Source: Phycisphaerales bacterium
GTDB lineage: Bacteria > Planctomycetota > UBA1135 > UBA2386
NCBI GenBank assembly: GCA_020247305.1
Contig: JADCJE010000145.1
Span: 1 to 49,528, forward strand
Length of the DNA: 49,528 bases
Direction of reading: 5' to 3'
The notes beneath the pieces are model-generated. The model searched no databases and had not been told where the DNA came from. It worked only from the letters and a program-made list of their open reading frames with translations. This document shows, piece by piece, positions 41,761 through 49,528 of this stretch; the first letter of the stretch is position 1; the number at the start of each line of letters is the position of its first letter. A program made the translations under genes and the position numbers.

Positions 41761-42423
41761 ATGCACCATGCGGCCATGCCCCCGGCCGCCGCCGATTCCG
41801 CCGCCGCGCCTGCCCCCTTCCGGCCGGCACCGCCGGTCGTGCTGGGGGTGCTCGGCGGCATCGCCGCCGGCAAGTCGGCGGTCGCGGCGCGCTTCGCCAC
41901 CCACGGCCTCTGCCACGTGGACGCCGACCAGATCGCCCGCGCGGTCAGCGCCGAGCCGGAGGTCCTCGCCGCGGTGGCGAGCGCCTTCGGTCCGGCCACC
42001 GTCCGCGACGGCCAACTCGACCGACAGGCGCTCGGCGCCCGCGTGTTCCGCGACGAGACGGCGCGCCGCACACTCGAAGGCATCCTGCACCCACGCATCC
42101 GCGCCCAGGTCCTCGCCGCGGTCGCCGCCGCCGTCGGGCGCGGCGACTCGGTGCTGCTCGACGTCCCGCTGCTGCTGGAGAACGGCCTGATCGACGCCTG
42201 CGACGCGACCATCTTCCTCGATGCCTCGCTGGCGACGCGGCGGGCGCGCGCCGCCGCCCGCGGCTGGCCCGACGGCGAACTCGAACGGCGCGAAGCCGCC
42301 CAGGCGCCGCTGGCGCACAAGCGCGCCCGCGCCCGCTTCGTCGTCGCCACCGACGGCGACCTGCCGGCGATGCACCGCAGCGTCGCAGCGGTGCTCGACC
42401 AACTGCGGCAGGAGCGGCCGTGA
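41761..42423 (+). CDS. coaE: Dephospho-CoA kinase
   Basis: 220 aa. Adds the 3'-phosphate in the last step of CoA synthesis. Seen: Walker A GVLGGIAAGKSAVAARFA, the DADQIARAV acceptor site, LHPRIRAQV, VLLDVPLLLENGL (the family's 'DxPLLxE' motif) and a C-terminal VVATDGDLPAMHRSV where many members have 'NxGS'. A Pro/Ala-rich N-terminal extension of about 20 residues precedes the P-loop. ATGs at 41761 and 41776 are both usable. Its stop overlaps the GTG of the Rho-like gene (GTGA). Confidence 0.94.
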   Translation: MHHAAMPPAAADSAAAPAPFRPAPPVVLGVLGGIAAGKSAVAARFATHGLCHVDADQIARAVSAEPEVLAAVASAFGPATVRDGQLDRQALGARVFRDETARRTLEGILHPRIRAQVLAAVAAAVGRGDSVLLDVPLLLENGLIDACDATIFLDASLATRRARAAARGWPDGELERREAAQAPLAHKRARARFVVATDGDLPAMHRSVAAVLDQLRQERP

Positions 42424-43487
42424 ACCAGCCCTTGCCACCCGCCGACGTCCTCGCCGGCGACGCCGCCGCCCTGGTGCGCGAGCTCGCCGCCGCCGGCGCG
42501 CCGACGCCGCCCAACCTGAGCCGCGGCGAACTGCTGCAGGCAGTGTTGGCGCTCCGGCTCGCGCGCGGCGAGCCCGTCGCCGTCGCCGGCGCCCTCGATC
42601 TGATGCCGGAGGGCTTCGGCTTCGTACGCTCGCCGGCCTTCGACTTCGCCGCCAGCCCGCACGATGCCTTCGTCGCGCCATCACAGGTGCAGGCGCTCAA
42701 CCTCAAGCCGGGGCAATGGCTCGCCGGGCCGCTGCGCGCGCCACGCGGCGCCGAACGCTTCTTCGGCCTCGTGCGCGTCGACGCCGCCAACGACGCGCCG
42801 CCGGCGCAACTCGGCGAACGCCTCGCCTTCGCGTCGCGTTCGCCCGCGGCCGCGCAGGCGCCGCTCGGCGGCCCGCACGGCGCCGACTGGCGGCGCGGCC
42901 AGCGCGTGCTGCTGCTGGCGCCCCCGGGCGCGCCCACCCACCGCTGGTTCGCCGCGGCCGCCAGCGGACTCGCCGCCGCCGCGCCGCCGCTGCGCGTGCG
43001 CGCCTGCCTGCTCGACCAGCGCCCCGAGGACCTCGCCGCCGCCAAGGCCGCCGTCGGCAGGGCCGCCGAACTGGTCGGCACGGCCTTCGACGCGCCGCCC
43101 GAGCGCCACGTCGCGCTGGCCGAACTCGCGCTCGCGCGCTGCCAGCGCGAAGTCGAAGCCGGCGCCGACGTGGTGCTGCTGGTCGACGGGCTCACCACGC
43201 TGGCGCTCGCGGCACAGCGGGCGCTGCCGAGTTCGGGACGCTGGATCTGCCCCGGCCTCGACGTGCAGGCCGCACAACCGGGCAAGCGGCTGTTCGCCGC
43301 CGCCCGCGCGTGCGCGGAGGGCGGCTCGCTGACCGTCATCGCGCGCGTCGACGACAGCGGCGGCAGCGCGGTCGAAGCCGCGGTGCGCGACGACCTCGCG
43401 CTCCGCGCCCACCACGTCGCAGCGCTGCGCGGCGCTGCCGGGACCGAGGCCCTGACGCTGGCGCCGCGCGTTGACGGCGCGGCGTAG
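42420..43487 (+). CDS. Rho-like protein with lost ATPase residues (Rho paralogue)
   Basis: 355 aa against 419 in E. coli Rho. The RNA-binding domain is intact in outline: ALDLMPEGFGFVRSP (RNP-like strand), DAFVAPSQVQALNLKPGQWLAGPLRAPRGAERFF. The motor domain follows Rho closely (FDAPPERHVALAELALA, VVLLVDGLTTLALAA, LPSSGRW, PGKRLFAAARACAEGGSLTVIAR) but the Walker A 'PPKAGKT' reads PPGAPTH without Lys (residues 168-174), the catalytic Glu of 'DERPEE' is Gln200, and the region with the arginine finger and C-terminal subdomain is absent. It therefore looks unable to hydrolyse ATP. It is translated with coaE. Could be a regulator of true Rho or an RNA-binding protein; no true Rho gene is in the window. 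Confidence 0.88.
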   Translation: MNQPLPPADVLAGDAAALVRELAAAGAPTPPNLSRGELLQAVLALRLARGEPVAVAGALDLMPEGFGFVRSPAFDFAASPHDAFVAPSQVQALNLKPGQWLAGPLRAPRGAERFFGLVRVDAANDAPPAQLGERLAFASRSPAAAQAPLGGPHGADWRRGQRVLLLAPPGAPTHRWFAAAASGLAAAAPPLRVRACLLDQRPEDLAAAKAAVGRAAELVGTAFDAPPERHVALAELALARCQREVEAGADVVLLVDGLTTLALAAQRALPSSGRWICPGLDVQAAQPGKRLFAAARACAEGGSLTVIARVDDSGGSAVEAAVRDDLALRAHHVAALRGAAGTEALTLAPRVDGAA

Positions 43488-43503
43488 CGTCGCGAAGCCG
43501 CCG

Positions 43504-44445
43504 TCAGCGCGACGCCAACCAGCGCTGCACGTCGGCCGCGCCGGCGCGGTGGCCGCGCAAGCCGGCGAGCGTGCCGCACAGCTTGGCCCAGGCTCCGCGC
43601 GGGCCGGCGACGAGGCTCAGCGGCCACGCCACCACGTCGCAGACGAGCCACGCCAGCCACGCCAGCGGCGCGCCGTGCGCCCGCAAGTGACGGACGGCGT
43701 TGCACGCCATCAGGAACTTGCGCGCCGGCGAGCGGTTGCCGCCGGCCGACTGGCCGGAGTCGTGCACGACGCGGATCCACGGCAACCAGACGATGCGGCC
43801 GCCGCGCGCGCGCAGGCGTTCGCAGAGGTCGACGTCCTCCCAGTACATGAAGTACGCGTCGTCGAAGCCGCCGACCGCGGCGACGGACTCGGCGCGGAAC
43901 AGCACGCAGGCGCACGGCAGGAAGCCGACGTCCTCGGGGCCGGCGGTCGTCGGCGCCGGGGCGCGGCCGTGGCCGCGCAGGGCGAGGCCGTTGGGACGAA
44001 GGCGCCGGTCGCCGCCCTGCGCCCACACCATGCCGTCGGCGCGCAGCAGCGTCGGACCGACCGCGGCGAGCCGCGGGTCGTTGGCGAGCGCCTGGGCCAG
44101 CGGCCGCAGGAAGTCCGGCGGCAGCCGCAGGTCGTTGTTGAGCACGAGCACGAACGGAACTCCGAGCGCGGCGGCGCGGCGCAGGCCTTCGTTCATGCCG
44201 CCGGTGAAGCCGCGGTTCTCGTCCCAGGCCGCGAGTTCGACGCGGTGCGGCCCGCCGGCCGCTGCCGCGGCGTCGACGCCGGCGCGCAGGCGCGCGACCT
44301 CGTCGGCGCCCGAGCCGTTGTCGAGCACGAACACGTGCATCGGCTCGTCGCGCACCGCCAGCAGGTCGTGCAGGCAGCGCAGCGTCAGGTCGGCGCGCCG
44401 CCAGTTGAGCAGCAGCGCGGCGACGCGCGGCGTCGGCTCAGCCAC
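43504..44445 (-). CDS. Family 2 glycosyltransferase (rhamnosyltransferase-like)
   Basis: 313 aa. GT-A fold with VAALLLNWRRADLTLRCL at the start, VFVLDNGSGADEVARL, NRGFTGGMNEGLRRA, the metal motif VLVLNNDLRLP and the acceptor-side motif GGFDDAYFMYWEDVDLCERLR. It is the last gene of the minus-strand glycan cluster and overlaps the preceding glycosyltransferase gene by eight bases (GTG start at 44445). It converges on the Rho-like gene with 16 bases between the stops. A hydrophobic C-terminal segment (about 262-285) may hold it at the membrane. Sugar unknown. Confidence 0.9.
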   Translation of the reverse strand: MAEPTPRVAALLLNWRRADLTLRCLHDLLAVRDEPMHVFVLDNGSGADEVARLRAGVDAAAAAGGPHRVELAAWDENRGFTGGMNEGLRRAAALGVPFVLVLNNDLRLPPDFLRPLAQALANDPRLAAVGPTLLRADGMVWAQGGDRRLRPNGLALRGHGRAPAPTTAGPEDVGFLPCACVLFRAESVAAVGGFDDAYFMYWEDVDLCERLRARGGRIVWLPWIRVVHDSGQSAGGNRSPARKFLMACNAVRHLRAHGAPLAWLAWLVCDVVAWPLSLVAGPRGAWAKLCGTLAGLRGHRAGAADVQRWLASR

Positions 44446-45493
44446 AGAGCCTCCGCACGAGCCGCCAGTAGCCGGCGAAGAAGCGGTCGAGCCCGCGCCG
44501 CAGCGACGCGTTGAAGCCGCGGTCGGCGAGGCCCGGGTTGAGCGTCATGGGCGCAGCGACCAGCAGGTCGCGGTCGGCGACGACGCGACCGCGTTGCGCC
44601 AACCGCCGCGCGCGCACCGCCGCCGGCAGCATCTTCAACAGCTCCCACTTGCCGCGCAGCCAGTCGCCGAAGTGGCCGCGGCGCACGCCGAAGCCGGCGT
44701 AGACGACGCCGTAGAGCAGTTGCGCCGGCATGGTCAGCACGAACGTGCGCCAGCGCATGCAGGCGATCAGCACGTACCAGCGGTTGCGGCTGTGCAGGTA
44801 GGTGCGGCGGCCCGGGTAGCGGCCCTCGCCGCGCACCGACAGGCCGGCGGTGCCGGCGAGGTGCGTGCAGAGCGCGTCGGCGGCGACGTGCACGGTGTGG
44901 CCGCGCAGGCGCAGCTTCCAGCAGAACTCGTTGTCCTCGTAGAGGATGAACAGGTTCTCGTCGAAGCCGCCGACCTCGCGGTAGCGGTCGCGCCGGGTCA
45001 GGAAGCACAGCGCGATCGCCGCGCCCACCGGACCGTCGGCCGGCGCCGCCGCCGCCAGCGGCCGGTACCAGTTGCGCAGCACGATGGTGCCGAGGAAGTG
45101 CAGGTCGCCGCCGTCGTAGTGCACGACGCCGGCGTCGTCGCCGCACAGCGAGCGCGCCTGCACCATCGCCGCCGTCGGATCGCCGCGCAGCCGCGCCAAC
45201 AGCGCGCGCAGGCAGCCCGGGCGCAGCACGACGTCGTTGTCGACGAACAGCAGTTCGTCGTCCTTGGCCAGCGCGGCGCCGACGTTGCGCGCATGGCACG
45301 GGCCGCCGTTGCGGCCGGTGTCGACGACGCGCACGCCCGGATACCGCTGCGCCACCAGCTCGCGCGAGCCGTCGTCGCTGTGGTTGTCGACGACGAGCAC
45401 CTCCGACGGTGCTGGGTCCTGGGCGAGGAGCGCATCCAGGCACGCCGGCAGGTAGTCCCTGCCGTTCCAGTTGACGACGATCGCGCTGACCAC
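44438..45493 (-). CDS. Family 2 glycosyltransferase
   Basis: 351 aa. Seen: VSAIVVNWNGRDYLPACLDALLAQ, VLVVDNHSDDGSRELV, GPCHARNVGAALAKDDELLFVDNDVVLRPG (metal motif DND) and GGFDENLFILYEDNEFCWKLR. The C-terminal 100 residues have a hydrophobic stretch (FVLTMPAQLLYGVVYAG) followed by a basic tail, indicating membrane association. GTG start at 45493. The gap to the upstream gene is 88 bases and holds a TAGCAT hexamer 13 bases before the start, so a secondary promoter is possible. Confidence 0.9.
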   Translation of the reverse strand: MVSAIVVNWNGRDYLPACLDALLAQDPAPSEVLVVDNHSDDGSRELVAQRYPGVRVVDTGRNGGPCHARNVGAALAKDDELLFVDNDVVLRPGCLRALLARLRGDPTAAMVQARSLCGDDAGVVHYDGGDLHFLGTIVLRNWYRPLAAAAPADGPVGAAIALCFLTRRDRYREVGGFDENLFILYEDNEFCWKLRLRGHTVHVAADALCTHLAGTAGLSVRGEGRYPGRRTYLHSRNRWYVLIACMRWRTFVLTMPAQLLYGVVYAGFGVRRGHFGDWLRGKWELLKMLPAAVRARRLAQRGRVVADRDLLVAAPMTLNPGLADRGFNASLRRGLDRFFAGYWRLVRRLCG

Positions 45494-45581
45494 GAGGAGG
45501 GCGCGGATGCTACCGCCGCCGCGCCCCGGCGCAGCGCGCGTTCCCGCGGACCGGCGGCGGCTGGCGCGCGCGCCGCCGGCG

Positions 45582-46511
45582 TCAGCGCAGCGGCGGCTCG
45601 AAGTCCGGGTGGCGGCAGACCTGACGGCGCTTGAGGCAGTACGGCAGCGACAGCAGCGCCGCCAGCGTCGCCTGCACGCACACCCACCAGCCCCACTTCA
45701 CCGACTTGATGTTCTCGAACAGCCCGATGGTGCCGACGGCGTCGGCGACGGCGCCGCCGTCCTGCTGCTTCTTGCCGCCGAGCCGGCGGCCGAGGAACAC
45801 CAGCGGGAAACCCAGCACCTGGCTCCACGGCAGGTACTTGAACGCGTACAGCCAGAAGTTGCGGACGTGGTAGTAGAGGCTGCGCTTGCCGTGGCGCATG
45901 CCGAACGGCGCCTTGTGGAAGACCTCCACGGTCGGGACCATCTTCACGCGGTAGCCGAGGTTGAGCAGCCGCGTCGTCAGGTCGCGCTCGTTGCCGAAGA
46001 TGAAGAAGCGGATGTCGTACCACTCGGCCTGCCGCAGCGCGGCGCCGCGCGCCATCGAGCCGCAGCCGCGGAACGTCGGCAGGTAGCGCTCGGCGTGGAT
46101 CGTCGGCGAGTTCAGGTACCAGTCCGGCATCTCCGGCTCGATCACCTTCGGCGACAGGATGGCGGTCGTCGGCGGTTCCTGCGCGAACTTGGCCAGCATG
46201 TGCTCGACGAAGGTCGGCGGCAGCACGACGTCGTCGTCGAGGATGCCGACGAACTCGCCCCACGCGCTGGCGAAGCCGAGGTTGAAGGTCTCGCACGCGC
46301 CGTAGCGGCTGTGCGGCATGCGGATCAGCTGCACCCACGGGAACTCGGCGAGCACCATCTCGGGCGTGCCGTCCTTGCTGCAGTTGTCGACGACGACGAC
46401 CTGGTCGGCCTTCACCGTCTGCGCGGCGATCGCGCGCAGGTTGTCGCGCAGGTCGTCCTTGCGGTTCCACACCGAGATGACGAGGCTGACCGTCGGCCGC
46501 GGCGCGCTCAT
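45582..46511 (-). CDS. Family 2 glycosyltransferase
   Basis: 309 aa. Motifs: PTVSLVISVWNRKDDLRDNL, QVVVVDNCSKDGTPEMVL, SRYGACETFNLGFASAWGEFVGILDDDVVLP (DDD metal site) and FFIFGNERDLTTRLLNLGY. The C-terminus carries one or two hydrophobic segments (VLGFPLVFLG, WGWWVCVQATLAALLSL), so it is likely bound to the inner membrane. The ATG at 46511 overlaps the stop of the PIG-L gene. Part of the same glycan operon; donor and acceptor unknown. Confidence 0.9.
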   Translation of the reverse strand: MSAPRPTVSLVISVWNRKDDLRDNLRAIAAQTVKADQVVVVDNCSKDGTPEMVLAEFPWVQLIRMPHSRYGACETFNLGFASAWGEFVGILDDDVVLPPTFVEHMLAKFAQEPPTTAILSPKVIEPEMPDWYLNSPTIHAERYLPTFRGCGSMARGAALRQAEWYDIRFFIFGNERDLTTRLLNLGYRVKMVPTVEVFHKAPFGMRHGKRSLYYHVRNFWLYAFKYLPWSQVLGFPLVFLGRRLGGKKQQDGGAVADAVGTIGLFENIKSVKWGWWVCVQATLAALLSLPYCLKRRQVCRHPDFEPPLR

Positions 46512-47242
46512 GCGTCCTCCCTCTGCACGAAGCGGAAGAACGCGTCCTGCAGCCGGTGCGCCGTCGCCAGTTCGTGCGGCCGCAGGTCGAGGAACAGCTC
46601 GCCGTACAACACGCCGGGCACGTCGACGTTGACCACCGCGGCGCGGCCGCGGTGCTCGCTCATGCCCGGCAGGTCGATGTAGGCGTTCTGGCTGCCGTAG
46701 GCCTGCAGCGCCCGGTAACACTGCGGGTAGGTGTCGGTGACGTTGAACAGCGTGCCGCCGGGCGGCGGGAAGTTGACGCCGTACAGCAGGCAACGGCAGT
46801 CGGCCGGCAGCGCGTGCGCCGCGGCCGCCGTCGCCGCCGCGATCGCGCGGTGGTCGCGGTGCGCCTCGCCGGCGTGAAACGAGTAGAGCGTGCGCGGCTG
46901 CACCTCCTGCATCACGGCCGCGACGCGCGCCGTCAGTTCGACCACGTGCTCGGGCAGGTCGCCGTCGGGCAGGTCCCACAGCCGCGGCGCGCCGACGCCC
47001 AGGCGCGCGAGCGCTTCTTTGCCTTCGCGGCGGCGCACGGCGCGGATGTCGTCCTCGCGGGCGCCGGGATCACCCCTGGCGCCATCGGTCGCGTGCACGA
47101 CGACGACCTCATGGCCGCGCTGCGCGTGCCACGCCAGCATCGCGCCGGCGCCGATGACCTCGTCGTCGGGGTGCGCCGCCAGGGCGAGCACGGGCCCCTG
47201 CAGCGGGTCGCGCGACAGCAACGGCGAGAACAGGTGCTTCAC
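46508..47242 (-). CDS. PIG-L family deacetylase
   Basis: 244 aa. LmbE/PIG-L enzymes remove the acetyl group from GlcNAc-type substrates with Zn2+. The metal-binding AHPDDEVIGAGAML motif and the later HAGEAHRDHRAIAAA His are both present, as is the VHATDGARGDPG loop. In a glycosyltransferase operon it probably N-deacetylates a sugar of the growing glycan or a lipid-linked precursor (inference). The GTG at 47242 overlaps the stop of the GT4 gene, and its stop overlaps the next GT2 gene. Confidence 0.92.
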   Translation of the reverse strand: MKHLFSPLLSRDPLQGPVLALAAHPDDEVIGAGAMLAWHAQRGHEVVVVHATDGARGDPGAREDDIRAVRRREGKEALARLGVGAPRLWDLPDGDLPEHVVELTARVAAVMQEVQPRTLYSFHAGEAHRDHRAIAAATAAAAHALPADCRCLLYGVNFPPPGGTLFNVTDTYPQCYRALQAYGSQNAYIDLPGMSEHRGRAAVVNVDVPGVLYGELFLDLRPHELATAHRLQDAFFRFVQREDA

Positions 47243-48444
47243 GACAGGCTCCGGTAGATGGCGAGGTGGCGCGCGGCGGACGCGGCGATCGTCGGCAGGG
47301 CCGCCGGGATCGCCGCGCGCAAGGCCGCGAGGCGCGCCGGCGAGACTACCAGTTCGGCCAGCGCGGCGGACAGGCCGGCGAGCGGCGTCACGACGACGCC
47401 GCCGCGCCCGCGCCGCTCGGCCAGCGCGCCGGCGTCGGAACAGACGACCGGCACGCCGTGCGCCAGCGCTTCGTCGACGACGAGGCCGTACGTCTCCTGG
47501 CACTTCGACGGGAACACGGCGAGGTGCAGGTCGCGCGCCGGGTGACGGTCGGCCGGCGTGTACGGACCGTGCACGCGCACGTCGACGCCGGCGCGCTGGG
47601 CGCTGGCGATGCGCGCAGCGAGTTCGGCATGGTAGACGCGGCCGCTGAGGTGCAGTTCGACGGGCAAGCCGGCTACGGCGTCGAGCAACTCGACCACGCC
47701 CTTCTCGGCGACGAGGCCGCCGAACGTGCCGACGCGCAGGCGTTCGCCGGGCTGCGGCGGCGCGGCGCGGTCGCCCGCGGCGACCGGGCGCAGCAGGCCG
47801 TGCGGCACGACCTCGATCGGCTGCGCGCACGGCAGGCACTCGCGCACGAAGCGCGCCGCGGTGGCGCTCGGCGCCGTCAGCGCGCCGGCGGCGGCGACCT
47901 CGGCGCGCACCAGCCGGTCGCGCTCGGCGAGCGCGGCGCGCACTTCGTCGGCGGGCAGGCCGACGTCGGTTGCGACGCAGCGCACGCACGGCTCGCGTTC
48001 GACGCCCTCCGGACAGACGACGCCGGGGACGGGCAGCCGGAAGTAGCGCGCGCAGGTCGTCCACAGGTCGTGGAAGGTCGTCACGACCGGGATGCCGAGG
48101 CCGCGCGCCAGCGGCGTGAGGCCGAGGCCGAGCGACGCCGACGAGTGCACGTGCAGCACGTCGGGGCGCTCCTGCGCCAGCAGCGCGCGCACGAGCGCGT
48201 GGAGGCGCGGCCGCACGAAGCCCTGCCGGTCCCATTCGTCAGGCAGCTTCGGCACGCGGTGCACGACGACGCCGGCGAACTCCTCGCGCAGCACGTCGAC
48301 GCCGTCGTGCGGCGCGTCGCTGCCGCTGACGACAACGACCTCGACGCCGAGCCCGCGCAGTTCGCGCGCCAGGGCGACGACGACCTGTTCGGTGCCGCCC
48401 CAGGCCTCGGGCGGGTGGTTCGCGACGAGGAAGCAGGCCTTCAC
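47239..48444 (-). CDS. Family 4 glycosyltransferase
   Basis: 401 aa, GT-B fold. N-terminal half: FLVANHPPEAWGGTEQVVVALA, DVLHVHSSASLGLGL, VVTTFHDLWTTCARYFRL; a Cys-rich loop (VVCPEGVEREPCVRCVATD) as in several bacterial GT4 enzymes. C-terminal half: VGTFGGLVAEKGVVELLDAV, then LHLAVFPSKCQETYGLVVDEALAHGVPVVCSD with the ExxxxxxxE donor-binding pattern. GTG start at 48444 overlaps the upstream gene. Retaining transferase using a nucleotide sugar; which one is not readable. Confidence 0.92.
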   Translation of the reverse strand: MKACFLVANHPPEAWGGTEQVVVALARELRGLGVEVVVVSGSDAPHDGVDVLREEFAGVVVHRVPKLPDEWDRQGFVRPRLHALVRALLAQERPDVLHVHSSASLGLGLTPLARGLGIPVVTTFHDLWTTCARYFRLPVPGVVCPEGVEREPCVRCVATDVGLPADEVRAALAERDRLVRAEVAAAGALTAPSATAARFVRECLPCAQPIEVVPHGLLRPVAAGDRAAPPQPGERLRVGTFGGLVAEKGVVELLDAVAGLPVELHLSGRVYHAELAARIASAQRAGVDVRVHGPYTPADRHPARDLHLAVFPSKCQETYGLVVDEALAHGVPVVCSDAGALAERRGRGGVVVTPLAGLSAALAELVVSPARLAALRAAIPAALPTIAASAARHLAIYRSLS

Positions 48445-49364
48445 GACGCGCGCAGCTCCCTGCGCGCCGCAGCGAGGTGCGCGCGCTCGGCGGCCTTGCG
48501 CGCGGGATCGCGGCGGTTGCGGTGGCCGATCTTGAGCCACTCCTCCCACACGCGCAGCTGCACGCACACGTCGATCCACAGGCCGCCGAGCGCGCCGTGA
48601 TGCTTGCGGTAGTAGGCGCGGCGGTTCTTGTGCCAGATCACCAGCATGCGCGCGAAGTTCCGCGTCGAGGCGCCGAGGTGGTGCATGACCTCGGCCTCGG
48701 CGACGTAGCGGATGCGCCGGCCCGCGCGCCACAGCCGGCGGCAGAGGTCGACGTCGTTGAAGAACAGCGACAGCCGCTCGTCGAAGCCGCCGAGCGCGCG
48801 CCATTCGTCGGCGCGCAGCACGCAGCAGGCGCCCGGCGGCTGGTCGACGTCGCGCGACGCGAGGTGGTCGAAGTCCGCCATCGTGTAGCGCCGCTGGACG
48901 CGCGAGCCGGGCCACCACGTCCCCCACCACGAATCGAAGCACAGCGCCGAGCCGAAGGTCGGGAAGCGCATGCAGGCGCGCTGCACGCGGCCGTCGGGGT
49001 GCACGAGGCGCGGCGCGGCGGCGCCGTAGTCGGGGTGGTCGCGCAGCCAGTCGACGAGCAGGTCGAGCGCGCCGGGCCGGACCTCGGTGTCGCTGTTGAG
49101 CGTGCACACGTACGCGCCAGTCGCGACCGCCGCGCCCTGGTTATTGCCGGCGGCGTACAGCCGGTTGTCGGCGTTGCGCAGCAACCGGACCTGCGGATAC
49201 GCGGCGGCGATCGCGTCGGCGCTGCCGTCCGCGCTGCCGTTGTCGACCACGATCACCTCGCGCGCGTGCCGCGGCGACTCGGCGAACAGCGTCCGCAGGC
49301 AGGCCAGCGTCAGCTCGCGCGTGTTCCAACTGAGCACGACGACCGACAGAGCCGGCGCGGTCAC
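48441..49364 (-). CDS. Family 2 glycosyltransferase (rhamnosyltransferase-like)
   Basis: 307 aa. Motifs: LSVVVLSWNTRELTLACLRTLF, VIVVDNGSADGSADAIA, NRLYAAGNNQGAAVATGAYVCTLNSDTEVRPG (NSD metal site) and GGFDERLSLFFNDVDLCRRLWRAG. The start is GTG at 49364, with AAGGAGG five bases upstream, a near-perfect ribosome-binding site; it overlaps the stop of the partial gene by four bases. C-terminal residues are basic and helical. Same operon as the genes to its left. Confidence 0.92.
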   Translation of the reverse strand: MTAPALSVVVLSWNTRELTLACLRTLFAESPRHAREVIVVDNGSADGSADAIAAAYPQVRLLRNADNRLYAAGNNQGAAVATGAYVCTLNSDTEVRPGALDLLVDWLRDHPDYGAAAPRLVHPDGRVQRACMRFPTFGSALCFDSWWGTWWPGSRVQRRYTMADFDHLASRDVDQPPGACCVLRADEWRALGGFDERLSLFFNDVDLCRRLWRAGRRIRYVAEAEVMHHLGASTRNFARMLVIWHKNRRAYYRKHHGALGGLWIDVCVQLRVWEEWLKIGHRNRRDPARKAAERAHLAAARRELRAS

Positions 49365-49528
49365 TTCGCCTCCTTGGGCGGCATCGGCTGGCCCAGGTGC
49401 GACCGGCACTCGTAGCGCACCGTGCGGACGCGCTCGAAGCGGCCGCCGCTGAGGTCGAAGGCCTGGAAGTAGTAGACCGCATGCACGAAGTACGCGAAGC
49501 CGACCGCCGACGGCATCCACGTGCGGCC
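49361..49528 (-). CDS. Partial gene at the right edge (3' end, 55 codons)
   Basis: The minus-strand frame is open from the window edge to the TGA at 49361-49363. It encodes a hydrophobic/aromatic segment (SAVGFAYFVHAVYYFQAF) then a charged tail ending PMPPKEAK. That looks like the final membrane helix and tail of a membrane protein, fitting a membrane-bound transferase or flippase of the glycan cluster, but too little is present to name it. Its stop overlaps the next gene (GTGA). Confidence 0.6.
   Translation of the reverse strand, partial: GRTWMPSAVGFAYFVHAVYYFQAFDLSGGRFERVRTVRYECRSHLGQPMPPKEAK

Overview
The window is 49.5 kb of very GC-rich, gene-dense bacterial chromosome with many 4-base start/stop overlaps (ATGA or GTGA). 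The housekeeping genes are those of an ordinary free-living bacterium. They sit among large secreted or membrane proteins: Ig-like (SbsA type) repeats, kelch repeats, alpha-toroid repeats, a Ser/Thr kinase with a huge extracytoplasmic part, and TatC with an enlarged periplasmic loop. That mix, plus a class I fumarase and a coaE/rho-like pair, suggests a Planctomycetota genome. This assignment is an inference; no marker settles it.

Layout. 1-384: 3' end of an IS200/REP-type transposase. 746-4829: class I fumarase, then divergently a glyoxylate/hydroxypyruvate reductase overlapping a glycerate 2-kinase. 4967-10829: three overlapping genes for a lipoprotein with Ig-like repeats and a zincin-like C-terminus, a small secreted NTR/TIMP-like plus helical-repeat protein, and a multi-HTH DNA-binding protein with an RNA polymerase alpha-CTD-like N-terminus. 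10816-12215: PAP2 phosphatase and SmpB. 12345-12433: tRNA-Leu(CAG), followed by a 16-bp tandem repeat. 12810-16180: a DusB-type synthase, a hypothetical protein and a secreted kelch protein. 16259-20804: an FAH-family hydrolase coupled to a secreted alpha-toroid protein, then a glycosyltransferase and a methyltransferase.

20844-27099 (minus strand): the translation block rpsB - tsf - pyrH - frr, then tRNA-Lys(TTT), a Trm112-like protein and a membrane-anchored coiled-coil PpiD/SurA-like protein. 27398-28396: a diguanylate cyclase with a degenerate receiver. 28430-39466 (minus strand): tatC - cinA - Ser/Thr kinase - lipoprotein - PP2C phosphatase - gspF/pilC - sensor histidine kinase, mostly with overlapping ends, which looks like one signalling and envelope operon. 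39467-40227 has no gene; most of it is a satellite-like repeat with seven copies of a 16-bp core in a strict 25/136-bp rhythm. 40228-41499: a membrane-anchored coiled-coil protein ending in a BRCT-like domain. 41761-43487: coaE and a Rho-like protein that has lost its ATPase residues. 43504-49528 (minus strand): five glycosyltransferases, a PIG-L deacetylase and a partial gene, forming a glycan assembly operon that runs off the right edge.

The best candidates for something undescribed are the ATPase-dead Rho paralogue (42420-43487), the membrane BRCT protein with its downstream satellite repeat (39730-41499), and the alpha-CTD/HTH protein co-transcribed with a surface protease-like lipoprotein (4967-10829).
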